DNA of 64,000 bases from NCBI GenBank assembly GCA_958295915.1, contig OY282381.1, forward strand, positions 1,634,722 through 1,698,721, in the 5' to 3' direction. The notes beneath the pieces were generated by a model. It saw only the letters and a program-made list of their open reading frames with translations, did no database searches and was not told the DNA's origin. This stretch comes from an uncultured Caldilineaceae bacterium. Lineage in GTDB: Bacteria; Chloroflexota; Anaerolineae; Caldilineales; Caldilineaceae. A program made the translations under genes and the position numbers. Shown piece after piece: positions 17,895-25,624 of the stretch; position 1 is the stretch's first letter, and every line of letters starts with the position of its first letter.

Positions 17895-17899
17895 TTCCC
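17780..17899 (+). ncRNA. Candidate omega RNA scaffold at the right end of the TnpB element
   Basis: The 3' end of tnpB contains the hairpin GGGGTAGG-TCTG-CCTATCCCC and a GGGAATTCCCC palindrome before the terminal repeat. In the deleted copy the matching place has a perfect 20-bp palindrome, CAGCCGACGCGCGTCGGCTG. Known omega RNAs cover this region, with the guide read from flanking DNA after the element (here from 17900). Boundaries are inferred only. Confidence 0.4.
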
Positions 17900-18001
17900 C
17901 TATGATACATTCTGACGAATAAGCGAGCCGATACTGAAGCGGTCGCCCGACGAACAGCGGAAGAGCGGGCGAAAACGTTGGAAGATGCAAACAAACTCTA
18001 C

Positions 18002-18859
18002 ATGACTTCTGAAAACATTTTGCAGGTAGAGCGCATCAGCCTGTCCTTTGGCGGCACGACTGTGCTGGATCAGGTCCAGTTCGATGTGCGTGCGGGCGAA
18101 ATCCGCGCTCTTATCGGACCCAACGGCGCCGGCAAAACGTCGATGCTCAATTGCATCAGTGGCTTCTACCGTCCTCAACAGGGAAAGGCGCTTTTTCTGG
18201 ACAAGGTTGAACGCGCCAATTCGGGCTTCAGGCGAGGCGCAAACCCTGCGGCGCGCTCAGCCCTCACTGCTGGCAAGAGGCGCGTACACGACATAACCCG
18301 GACTCCACCCCACCGGGTGGCGCAACTCGGCATTGCGCGCACATTTCAGAACATCGCTCTCTACACTGGCCTGAGCACGCTGGACAATCTGATGGCGGCC
18401 CGGCACATTCATATGCGCCAGAGCGCGCTCTTCAGCGCGCTGTATTGGGGCCTGGCCCAGAAGGAGGAGGCGCGCCACCGGGCGGTCGTCGAGGAGTTAA
18501 TCGACTTTCTGGAGATCGCTCACATTCGCAAAGCGGTGGTCGGCGCGCTGCCTTACGGCCTGCGCAAGCGGGTGGAGTTGGGCCGCGCCCTGGCCCTGGA
18601 GCCGCAGCTCCTGCTGTTGGATGAACCCATGGCGGGTATGAATGCCGAAGAAAAAGAGGACATGGCCCGCTTTATTCTGGATATTCACGAACGTCGAGGC
18701 ATAACGATCGTCTTGATCGAACATGATATGACACTGGTGATGGACATCGCCGATCGCATCGTCGTCCTGGATTTCGGCACGAAGATCGCCGACGACACGC
18801 CGGATGCGATCAAAAACAATCCAGAGGTCATCCGGGCATATTTGGGACAGGCGGGGTGA
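18002..18859 (+). CDS. livG: ABC transporter ATP-binding protein, LivG type, with 27-residue repeat insertion
   Basis: This 285-residue ATPase belongs to a branched-chain amino-acid-type importer. It has GPNGAGKTS (Walker A, 39-47), the LivG-type signature LPYGLRKRVELGRAL, LLLLDEPMAGM (Walker B) and the H-loop in LIEHDM. The start MTSENILQVE is preferred over an upstream TTG at 17978. Residues 69-95 (VERANSG...GKRRV) are exactly encoded by the 81-bp family C repeat; removing them restores the normal LFLDK-HDITRTPPHRV sequence. The insert sits in the variable stretch between Walker A and the Q-loop (FQN), so the enzyme may still work. It is the first gene of the liv/ligase operon. Confidence 0.92.
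   Translation: MTSENILQVERISLSFGGTTVLDQVQFDVRAGEIRALIGPNGAGKTSMLNCISGFYRPQQGKALFLDKVERANSGFRRGANPAARSALTAGKRRVHDITRTPPHRVAQLGIARTFQNIALYTGLSTLDNLMAARHIHMRQSALFSALYWGLAQKEEARHRAVVEELIDFLEIAHIRKAVVGALPYGLRKRVELGRALALEPQLLLLDEPMAGMNAEEKEDMARFILDIHERRGITIVLIEHDMTLVMDIADRIVVLDFGTKIADDTPDAIKNNPEVIRAYLGQAG
18206..18286 (+). repeat. Family C repeat, copy 2, in-frame inside livG
   Basis: This 81-bp (27-codon) insertion begins GTTGAACGCGCCAATTCGGG and ends AAGAGGCGCGTA. It matches the minus strand of 12930-13010 along its whole length. The length is a multiple of three and the frame has no stop. Confidence 0.9.
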
Positions 18860-18909
18860 AATTGCGCTGCCCCACCTTCTGAGGCGTGGCGCGGCGCGCA
18901 AATCCTAAA

Positions 18910-20862
18910 ATGAAAATGAATCATCCAACCACTGCGCGCCTCTTTCAAGCGGAGGCGCATTCAACGCTTCTCCAGCGCTTTCTGCAGTGGGTCGAATCCT
19001 ATGGCGCTGACAAAGTCGCTCTGCGTCAAAAGGAGTTTGGCATCTGGCGGGAGTTTACCTGGCAGGAGTCCTACGAACAGGTGAAGGCGTTTGGATTGGG
19101 GATGCGGGCGCTGGGTCTGGAACGCGGGGAGCATGTCGCCACCATCGGCGACAACGACCGGCAGTATCTGTGGGGGTATCTGGGGCTGCTGGGCGGCGGC
19201 GGCGTGCAGGTGGGGCTGTTCACCGACGCCACCGCTGAAGAAGCCGCTTATATTATCGATCACAGTGACGCGCGTTTTGTCCTGGCCCAGAATCAGGAAC
19301 AGGTGGACAAGATGCTTGCCATCCGGGCGCGCATCCCGCAGGTTGAGCGGGTCATCTACTGGGATGAGCGGGGGCTGTGGAACTACGACGACCCCTGGCT
19401 CATCACATACGATGACGTATGCCGGCTGGGTCGGGCGCTGGCGACCAAAGAGCCTTCACGTTTTGAGGAGGAAGTCGCCAAAGGGCGCCAGGATGACCTG
19501 GCCATTCTCTGCTACACCTCCGGCACAACAGGCCGCCCCAAAGGGGCGATGCTCAGCCACACAAATCTTATTCGTGTGACGGAAGCCTTGGCCCAGGTGG
19601 ACGATCACGCCGATAGGGACAATCATGTCAGCCTGCTGCCCTTAGGCTGGATTGCTGAACACGCGCTGGGCGTTGCGCCCCATTGCATTTTCGGCCTGAT
19701 TATGAACTTTCCGGAGGCGCCGGAAACCGTACGCGAAAACGTGCGCGAGATTGCGCCGGAGATCATTCTTTACAACGCCCGCCTGTGGGATGCGCTGGTG
19801 GGAACCATCCAGGTGCGGATGGCCGAGTCTTCGTGGATCAACCACAGACTGTACGAACTCTTTTTGCCTGTAGGCTATCGGGTAGCGGACAAAAAGCTGG
19901 CGGGAGAGGCTGTCGGCCCGGGGCTGTGGCTCGCCTACCGGTTCGGCGATTGGTGCGTTTTTCGCCCTCTGCGGGATCAGTTGGGCTTCACGAATCTGCG
20001 CGCCGCCTACACAGCCGGGGCCGCGCTCAGTCCAGACGCCATACGTTTCTTTCACGCCCTGGGTATCAATCTGAGACAGATTTACGGTTCTACCGAAGTG
20101 ACAGGCTGTGGTACAATTCACCAGGATGGCGACATAAAGTTCGCCAGTGTCGGGACTCCGGCGCCGGGCATTTCCGTCCGTACGGCTGAAGATGGAGAGA
20201 TCCAAATCAGCGGGCCGACTGTCTTTCAGGGCTACTATAAGAACCCCGAGGCAACAGAGGAAGCAGTTGTAGAGGATGCGGACGAGCGCTGGTTTCGCAC
20301 AGGGGATGCCGGCTACATCGACAACGACGGCCATGTAATCTATCTGGACCGGCTGAAGGATATGATCACCCTGGCCAATGGCGAGCGTTACGCGCCCCAG
20401 TTCATCGAAGGACGGCTCAAATTCAGCCCGTTCATCCGCGACGTGATGGCTATTGGCGGGCCGACTCAGGAATACGTTACTGCGCTGGTCGGCATCGATT
20501 TTGAAAATGTGCGCAACTGGGCAGAGAAGCAAGGCATCGCCTTCACTACATTTACGGACCTTTCTCAAAAAACGGAAGTCTACGAACTGATCCGGCAGGC
20601 GGTGGAAGAGGTGAATGCAAGTCTGCCGGTCGGCGGCAAGGTACGGCGCTTTGTGCTGATGCACAAGGAGTTTGACGCCGACGAGGCAGAGATGACTCGT
20701 TCTCGCAAGTTGCGGCGGAGCGTTCTCTACGAGCGCTACAGTGAACTGATCGAAATGATGTACGCAGGAGGAGAGCGGATTCACGTCCAGGCCCCTGTGC
20801 GCTACCAGGATGGGAGCGAAGGAGTCATTGAGACGGCCATACGGATTGTGACGTTAAAGTAA
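18910..20862 (+). CDS. Long-chain acyl-CoA ligase (AMP-forming)
   Basis: This is a 650-residue member of the ANL superfamily that would activate a carboxylic acid with ATP and CoA. Seen: the P-loop YTSGTTGRPKGAMLSHTNLI, the A5 motif QIYGSTEVTG, WFRTGDAGYIDNDGHVIYLD and the hinge RLKDMITLANGERYAP. The size and TGD/DRLKD spacing fit the FadD15-like long-chain group. The N-terminus is uncertain (ATG at 18910 or 18916, GTG at 18886), and residues just after it (ARLFQAEAHST) are encoded by a family A repeat. Its position between livG and livH suggests that an imported acid is thioesterified on entry. That coupling is inferred. Confidence 0.9.
   Translation: MKMNHPTTARLFQAEAHSTLLQRFLQWVESYGADKVALRQKEFGIWREFTWQESYEQVKAFGLGMRALGLERGEHVATIGDNDRQYLWGYLGLLGGGGVQVGLFTDATAEEAAYIIDHSDARFVLAQNQEQVDKMLAIRARIPQVERVIYWDERGLWNYDDPWLITYDDVCRLGRALATKEPSRFEEEVAKGRQDDLAILCYTSGTTGRPKGAMLSHTNLIRVTEALAQVDDHADRDNHVSLLPLGWIAEHALGVAPHCIFGLIMNFPEAPETVRENVREIAPEIILYNARLWDALVGTIQVRMAESSWINHRLYELFLPVGYRVADKKLAGEAVGPGLWLAYRFGDWCVFRPLRDQLGFTNLRAAYTAGAALSPDAIRFFHALGINLRQIYGSTEVTGCGTIHQDGDIKFASVGTPAPGISVRTAEDGEIQISGPTVFQGYYKNPEATEEAVVEDADERWFRTGDAGYIDNDGHVIYLDRLKDMITLANGERYAPQFIEGRLKFSPFIRDVMAIGGPTQEYVTALVGIDFENVRNWAEKQGIAFTTFTDLSQKTEVYELIRQAVEEVNASLPVGGKVRRFVLMHKEFDADEAEMTRSRKLRRSVLYERYSELIEMMYAGGERIHVQAPVRYQDGSEGVIETAIRIVTLK
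18934..18965 (-). repeat. Family A repeat, copy 5 (5' end of the ligase CDS)
   Basis: GCGCCTCTTTCAAGCGGAGG followed by CGCATTCAAC. The GTTGAATGCG end lies on the right, so the element is reversed. It is read in frame as ARLFQAEAHST. Confidence 0.8.
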
Positions 20863-20870
20863 CGACGGAG

Positions 20871-20905
20871 CAATGCGCCTCTTTTCGAGCGGAGGCGCGT
20901 TGAAC
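20871..20905 (+). repeat. Family A repeat, copy 6 (supplies the LivH start region)
   Basis: CAATGCGCCTCTTTTCGAGC then GGAGGCGCGTTGAAC. It contains the ATG at 20873 and also GGAGG followed by a TTG at 20900, either of which could start the permease. Confidence 0.8.
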
Positions 20906-21847
20906 ACTTTTTTGAACTGGTCTCTGGTACCTCAACAGTTTGTAACGGGCATTCTCAACGGTGGGACGATCGGTCTGATCGCCTTGGGCATCGTCCTGAT
21001 CTACAAGTCATCGGAAGTGTTCAACTTCGCCCACGGTCATCTGGTGATGTTCGGCGCGTTCCTCACCTGGTGGTTCAGCGGTGGGGCAGAGGCCGGCGGG
21101 GAACTGTTCAACCTGCCCCTGTGGGCGGCGGTGGTCGCCGCGCTGGTTGTTTCGATGGGAATCGGTCTGCTCATCGAGCGGTTCGCCCTGCGCCCGCTGA
21201 CCGGGCAGCCTCTGCTGGCGATTATGCTGATGACCCTGGGGATGGCGCAACTGATCGAAGGGGTGACAGCGATCCTTTTCGGCGTGCAGTTGAAGAGCAA
21301 CTTCCCTGCGCTGTTTTCGCCCAGCGACGTGTTGGTCATTCCGTTCCCCGGGGCATTCGGCAATGCCATCCGCCTGAAATACACGCTGGTGGCCACATTT
21401 ATCGTGGCGCTTCTCGCTGCGGCCCTGTTCATCTGGTTTTTTAATCGCACAAAGACTGGTCTGGCCATGCGAGCCACCGCAGAAAGCCACGAAGTGGCCC
21501 GCTCTGTCGGCATCAATGTGAGCCGGGTCTTCGGTCTTTCCTGGGGCATCGCCGGGTGCATCGCTACCTTGGGCGGGGTCCTGCTGGCGACCCTTACCGG
21601 CGTCAGCCTGAACCTCTCGACTGTTGTGTTGATTGCCTTTCCGGCGATTTTGCTGGGGGGGCTGGACTCTCTGGGCGGCGCGCTGCTGGGGGGTTTCGCC
21701 GTCGGTCTGGCGCAGGCGCTGGTGCAGGCTTCCCAGCGAATCGAAGTGCGCAACGCTACGGAAATTGCGCCCTATATTTTACTGCTGGTCGTTCTGCTCA
21801 TCCGCCCGGAAGGGCTGTTCGGGCAGAAGAGAATCGAGAGGGTGTAG
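20873..21847 (+). CDS. livH: Branched-chain amino-acid-type ABC permease, LivH family
   Basis: This is a 324-residue inner-membrane permease with 8-9 hydrophobic segments, the LivH-type N-terminus GILNGGTIGLIALGIVLIYK, FNFAHGHLVMFGAF, and the cytoplasmic-loop sequence MRATAESHEVARSVGINVSR that contacts the ATPases. The first 12 residues (MRLFSSGGALNT) come from a family A repeat. A TTG at 20900 preceded by GGAGG is an alternative start that is also inside the repeat. It pairs with LivM, three bases downstream. Confidence 0.92.
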   Translation: MRLFSSGGALNTFLNWSLVPQQFVTGILNGGTIGLIALGIVLIYKSSEVFNFAHGHLVMFGAFLTWWFSGGAEAGGELFNLPLWAAVVAALVVSMGIGLLIERFALRPLTGQPLLAIMLMTLGMAQLIEGVTAILFGVQLKSNFPALFSPSDVLVIPFPGAFGNAIRLKYTLVATFIVALLAAALFIWFFNRTKTGLAMRATAESHEVARSVGINVSRVFGLSWGIAGCIATLGGVLLATLTGVSLNLSTVVLIAFPAILLGGLDSLGGALLGGFAVGLAQALVQASQRIEVRNATEIAPYILLLVVLLIRPEGLFGQKRIERV

Positions 21848-21850
21848 CCG

Positions 21851-22918
21851 ATGGCGATCTTACGCCCCGCAGGCGATTTCGACCGCTCCTATGAACAAGA
21901 TATGGCTCTGCTGCGCCGGCCCTGGCATTACTGGTTGGTGGGATTTACCCTGTTGGCTGCGTTCTGCCTGCCTCTGTGGGGCAACGCCTATCTGATCAGT
22001 ACTGCCAATCAGATCGCCTATACAACTATCGCTGTGCAGGGGCTGAATATTCTGACCGGCTACACCGGTCAGATCTCTCTAGGCCAGGCGGCGTTTATGC
22101 TCGTGGGCGGCTACGCCTCGGCGCTGCTGATGATTCACGCAGGCCTGTCGTTTTTCAGCGCCCTGCCGGTCGCGGGGCTTGTCGCCGGCGTGGTCGGTCT
22201 GCTCTTCGGCCTGACGAGCTTACGGGTGAAGGGCTTCTATCTGGCTATCGCCACACTGGCGGCCCAGTTCATTATCCCGTGGGTGAGCCGCCATACATTC
22301 AAAGAGTTTCTCGGCGGCACACATGGCGCCATCGAAGCGCCGGTTCCGCAGATCGGCGGGCTGATCTTCAACGAAGTCGGGCGATTTTTCACCCTTTCGC
22401 TGATCGTTCTGTTGATTACGACCGTCCTGGTGTTCAACATCTCCCGCACCCGTCTGGGGCGGGCATTCATCAGCGTGCGGGACAATGACCTGGCCGCGGA
22501 ACTACTAGGCGTCAATCTTTTCACCTACAAATTGCGGGCCTTTTTCATCGCCGCTCTGCTGGCGGGCGTAGCTGGGGCGCTGAAGGCCCATAGCCAGCGG
22601 GGCGTCGGCACGGAGTTCGGCTACAGCCTCAACGATTCGATCATCTTTCTGGGAATGCTGGTCATCGGCGGTCTCGGCACAAATCTCGGGCCATTTTTGG
22701 GTGTCGCTTTCGTCATTCTGTTGGAGGACTTCGCCGATCTGCTAGGCGGAATCCTGGCCACTGCATTCCCCGAACTCGCGCCCCAGTTGCTCACGTCCTT
22801 CCGCCCGATTTTTTTCGGTATGGCTGTGATGTTCTTTCTAATATTTGAGCCGCGCGGACTTGCTCACCGCTGGCAACTTCTGAAAGCAGCCTGGCGGCTG
22901 CGTCCGTTTACGCGGTAA
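21851..22918 (+). CDS. livM: Branched-chain amino-acid-type ABC permease, LivM family
   Basis: This 355-residue membrane protein has about ten hydrophobic segments and the LivM hallmarks NILTGYTGQISLGQAAFMLV, GLTSLRVKGFYLAIATLAAQ and AFISVRDNDLAAELLGVN. It forms the translocation pore with LivH, and its C-terminal region ends in FEPRGLAHRW as usual. Three bases separate it from livH, indicating translation from one mRNA. The 273 bp between it and the binding-protein gene hold no other gene. Confidence 0.93.
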   Translation: MAILRPAGDFDRSYEQDMALLRRPWHYWLVGFTLLAAFCLPLWGNAYLISTANQIAYTTIAVQGLNILTGYTGQISLGQAAFMLVGGYASALLMIHAGLSFFSALPVAGLVAGVVGLLFGLTSLRVKGFYLAIATLAAQFIIPWVSRHTFKEFLGGTHGAIEAPVPQIGGLIFNEVGRFFTLSLIVLLITTVLVFNISRTRLGRAFISVRDNDLAAELLGVNLFTYKLRAFFIAALLAGVAGALKAHSQRGVGTEFGYSLNDSIIFLGMLVIGGLGTNLGPFLGVAFVILLEDFADLLGGILATAFPELAPQLLTSFRPIFFGMAVMFFLIFEPRGLAHRWQLLKAAWRLRPFTR

Positions 22919-23191
22919 CAAGTGAGAACCTGTTGAAAAGGATCGGCGCTGTGGGCGTTGCGCCATCGCCACCACCTAGGTTGGCCGCTGGAATCAGGTC
23001 AGGGAACTACATTCGGTATGCGCGCGAGGCGCAGTACCTTTACAAACGCTCAAAAGAGGAGTACTCTGAAGGAGAAAATAATTCAGAGTGAAAGGGAGGC
23101 CACGCAGAAATCGTCGCGCTCTGCACGCAATTCGCAACATAGTACCCAATACCGTCGTATTCACACTGTACCAACGAAAGGAGAGTCCACA

Positions 23192-24565
23192 ATGAAAAAG
23201 ACCTCTATCACTTTTCTCCTGCTCTTTGCCCTGCTTCTGGCCGCCTGTGTACCCATAGCCACAGAAGAGGAGCCGATGGCTGCAGCAGAGGAGCCGATGC
23301 CCGCAGCGGAGGAGTCGATGCCCGCAGCGGAGGAGCCGATGCCCGCGGCAGAGGAGATAGCCTGTGACAATACCTACGATGGAGAGAGCCTGACCATCTA
23401 CCAGCAAGCAGGCCTGACCGGTCCCTTGGCTACAGTTCTGGGGACGGGCTTCATCAATGGCACAAAGGACGCGATTGAGCAGATCAATGCGGGCGGCGGT
23501 GTCTGCGGCGTGATGTTGAATGTGCGCCTGGAGGACACGCAATATGACCCGGAACAGGAAGTGCAGATTTACTCTCAGTACCGGGCGGAAACGCCCAAAC
23601 CGCTCTTCGTCCTCACGTACAACAGTGGCGCGACAATCGCCCTGAAGGATCGGGTGGTCGAAGATGAGATCGTCAACATAGCCATCGGTGTCCATGGCCA
23701 GGCTCTCTACAACCCGCCTGATGGCTACACTGTCGGCACAGTGCCGATTTATTCGGATCAGTTCGCTGGATTCCTGCAGTTCGTGCATGACAACTGGGCC
23801 GACATCAAACCGGAAGGCGCGGGGGATGAGATCATTGTTGGTGTTGTGGGATGGGCGAACGCCTTCGGCGCTGGGGCTACCACAGCGGAAGCTCTGGCCT
23901 TCGCCGAATCCTTGGGCATTGCTGTCCTGCCTCTGGAGGAGCAGCCCCTCGACCCAACCGCGGATGTAACCGGCCAGTTACAGAATCTGCTGGTCAATGG
24001 GGCGAATGTCATTTATATGCAGTCCCTCTCATTCAGCATCGCTCAGGTCATCGGCACCTTACACGCCCTCGGCTTCTACGATCAGGTGGTGCTCGGCAGC
24101 GTGAACTGGGGCATAAACCGGGATGTGCTTAACATTCTGGGTGAGAATGCGCCCCTTGCCAGCGGCTACTACGGTGTCTTCCCCTATCTGTGGTGGAGTG
24201 ATACTGATGCGCCGGGCATTCAGCGGGCGCTGGAGTCCTTTACGGCCGGCGGTTATCCTGATACGGATAAGGCATTCAGCTACCTGCTCAGCTACGGTCT
24301 CCTGTTCGGGATAGCGGACATTCTGACCGTTGCCATGAATACGGTCGGCTTTGAAGGATTGACCGGTAGCGAGTTCCTCAAGGCCATGCAGGAAATGGGG
24401 AGAGTCAGCGCCGGCGGGCTGTTTGAACTGAATGTCGAGGGCAGCAAGCGGGCAACCAACAAAGCCCAAATCCGTCAGGCTCAGATGATGGCGGACGGCA
24501 GCGTCGATTTCGTCGTCGTCCAGGACTTTATGACACTGCCGGATACCAGACCGGCGGTAGAGTAG
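23192..24565 (+). CDS. livK: Substrate-binding lipoprotein of the Liv-type ABC transporter
   Basis: This 457-residue protein starts at MKKTSITFLLLFALLLAAC, preceded by GGAG; the Cys in LLAAC is the lipid-anchoring residue. A linker of four near-perfect 7-residue repeats (EEPMPAA) follows the anchor. Then comes a periplasmic-binding-protein type I fold beginning YQQAGLTGPLATVLGTGF. It captures the substrate outside the membrane for LivHM. The longer upstream frame from 22958 is not needed. Substrate is not readable; the ligase in the operon points to an organic acid rather than an amino acid. Confidence 0.9.
   Translation: MKKTSITFLLLFALLLAACVPIATEEEPMAAAEEPMPAAEESMPAAEEPMPAAEEIACDNTYDGESLTIYQQAGLTGPLATVLGTGFINGTKDAIEQINAGGGVCGVMLNVRLEDTQYDPEQEVQIYSQYRAETPKPLFVLTYNSGATIALKDRVVEDEIVNIAIGVHGQALYNPPDGYTVGTVPIYSDQFAGFLQFVHDNWADIKPEGAGDEIIVGVVGWANAFGAGATTAEALAFAESLGIAVLPLEEQPLDPTADVTGQLQNLLVNGANVIYMQSLSFSIAQVIGTLHALGFYDQVVLGSVNWGINRDVLNILGENAPLASGYYGVFPYLWWSDTDAPGIQRALESFTAGGYPDTDKAFSYLLSYGLLFGIADILTVAMNTVGFEGLTGSEFLKAMQEMGRVSAGGLFELNVEGSKRATNKAQIRQAQMMADGSVDFVVVQDFMTLPDTRPAVE
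23267..23350 (+). repeat. Four 21-bp tandem repeats in livK
   Basis: Four units of GAGGAGCCGATGCCCGCAGC plus one base encode EEPMPAA (first unit EEPMAAA, third EESMPAA). They form a flexible acidic linker after the lipid anchor and could vary in number between strains by slippage. Confidence 0.9.
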
Positions 24566-24570
24566 GTAGT

Positions 24571-24602
24571 GTTGAATGCGCCTCTTTCGAGCCGAGGCGC
24601 AA
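24571..24602 (+). repeat. Family A repeat, copy 7
   Basis: GTTGAATGCGCCTCTTTCGA then GCCGAGGCGCAA, placed five bases after the livK stop. One stem base pair is altered. Confidence 0.8.
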
Positions 24603-24605
24603 TTC

Positions 24606-24718
24606 GACTGTGATTTATCTGAGTCCTGTGATGCGGATGAATCACAGTCGATCACAGTTCGATATGGGGAGATTGGGAGATGGGTACACGCATGACGCGC
24701 ACTCTCCCAATCTCTCAA
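24606..24718 (+). other. Two long inverted repeats between livK and livF
   Basis: GACTGTGATT pairs with AATCACAGTC (about 24606-24650), and GAGATTGGGAGA pairs with TCTCCCAATCTC (about 24667-24716). Such stems could lower livF expression relative to livK or protect the upstream mRNA. Neither is followed by a T-tract. Confidence 0.6.
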
Positions 24719-24722
24719 TTGC

Positions 24723-25526
24723 ATGTCAATGCTACACATCAACAACATCGAAGTTGTCTATAGTGATGTGATCTTCGTTCTGCGGGGTGTGTCTCTGTCT
24801 GTCAGGGACGGCCAGATCGTCTCTATGCTCGGCGCAAACGGCGCGGGCAAATCCACGACGCTCAAAGCCATCTCCGGTCTGCTGCGCGCCCAGCAGGGTG
24901 AAGTCACCCGAGGTAGCGTCGAATGGCATGGCGAACGCATCGACAACAAAACGCCGGACGAAATCGTGCGCATGGGCATTGTGCAGATGCTGGAAGGGCG
25001 GCCGCTTTTCCAGCATCTGACTGTTGAGGAAAACCTGCGCGCCGGCGCGCTCTTCCGTACCACATCCGAGGCGAGTCTGGGGCGGGATCTGGACGAAGTG
25101 TATGAATATTTCCCTCGTCTTTTGGAGTTCCGCCGCCGCACTGCTGGGTATCTGTCCGGCGGCGAGCAGCAGATGGTTGTCATTGGCCGCGCGCTGATGG
25201 CAAAGCCGAAGCTGATGCTCCTGGACGAGCCGAGCCTGGGGCTGGCCCCTCTGCTGGCGCAGGCCATCTTCCAAGTCATCCGCCGCATCAACGCTGAGTC
25301 CGGCGTGTCCATGCTAATCGTTGAGCAGAACGCGCACGTCGCTCTGGCGACGGCTGCCCATGCATATGTGATGGAGAGCGGCCGTATCGTTCTCAACGGC
25401 CCGGCAGAGCAACTCGCGCAGAATGCCGACATCAAAAACTTCTATCTCGGCCTGACGCAAGCAGACGAACGCAAAAGCTATCGGGACGCGAAGCATTACA
25501 AACGGCGCAAACGTTGGCTAGGATGA
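24723..25526 (+). CDS. livF: ABC transporter ATP-binding protein, LivF type
   Basis: This 267-residue ATPase has GANGAGKSTT (Walker A), YLSGGEQQMVVIGRAL (signature) and MLLDEPSLGLAPLL (Walker B, D-loop). It pairs with LivG to power LivHM. The C-terminal tail ADERKSYRDAKHYKRRKRWL is a basic extension common in this LivF subgroup. It is the last gene of the operon livG-ligase-livH-livM-livK-livF and converges on a minus-strand gene about 100 bp on. Confidence 0.93.
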   Translation: MSMLHINNIEVVYSDVIFVLRGVSLSVRDGQIVSMLGANGAGKSTTLKAISGLLRAQQGEVTRGSVEWHGERIDNKTPDEIVRMGIVQMLEGRPLFQHLTVEENLRAGALFRTTSEASLGRDLDEVYEYFPRLLEFRRRTAGYLSGGEQQMVVIGRALMAKPKLMLLDEPSLGLAPLLAQAIFQVIRRINAESGVSMLIVEQNAHVALATAAHAYVMESGRIVLNGPAEQLAQNADIKNFYLGLTQADERKSYRDAKHYKRRKRWLG

Positions 25527-25624
25527 AGGCCTGAGGCGACGATCTCTGTTTGGTTCTATCACTTTGGTTCTATCACTGGCTGGTCTCCTTCGGCGCCGGG
25601 CTGATGCGGGCCGCAGTCGTGCAG

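Larger units (their letters stand above)
16521..17899 (+). mobile_element. TnpB-only transposable element with near-identical terminal inverted repeats
   Basis: The element is bounded by 26-bp inverted ends: left GGGAATTATATACTTGACTG..., right the complement of GGGAATTATATACTTAACTG... (25 of 26 identical). It carries only tnpB and no TnpA transposase. A hairpin AGCCCGT/ACGGGCT (16631-16661) precedes the gene. The hairpin GGGGCAGG-TCTG-CCTGTCCC near 16604 recurs in nearly the same form near 17798. No target duplication is seen. The left flank TGCTATTTTA is almost the same as that of the second copy (TGCTATATTA). IS605-type ends are usually sub-terminal hairpins rather than long inverted repeats. 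Confidence 0.8.

Noticed and set aside
19642..20784. 380-codon minus-strand frame
   Set aside because: Antisense of the acyl-CoA ligase; no recognisable domain.
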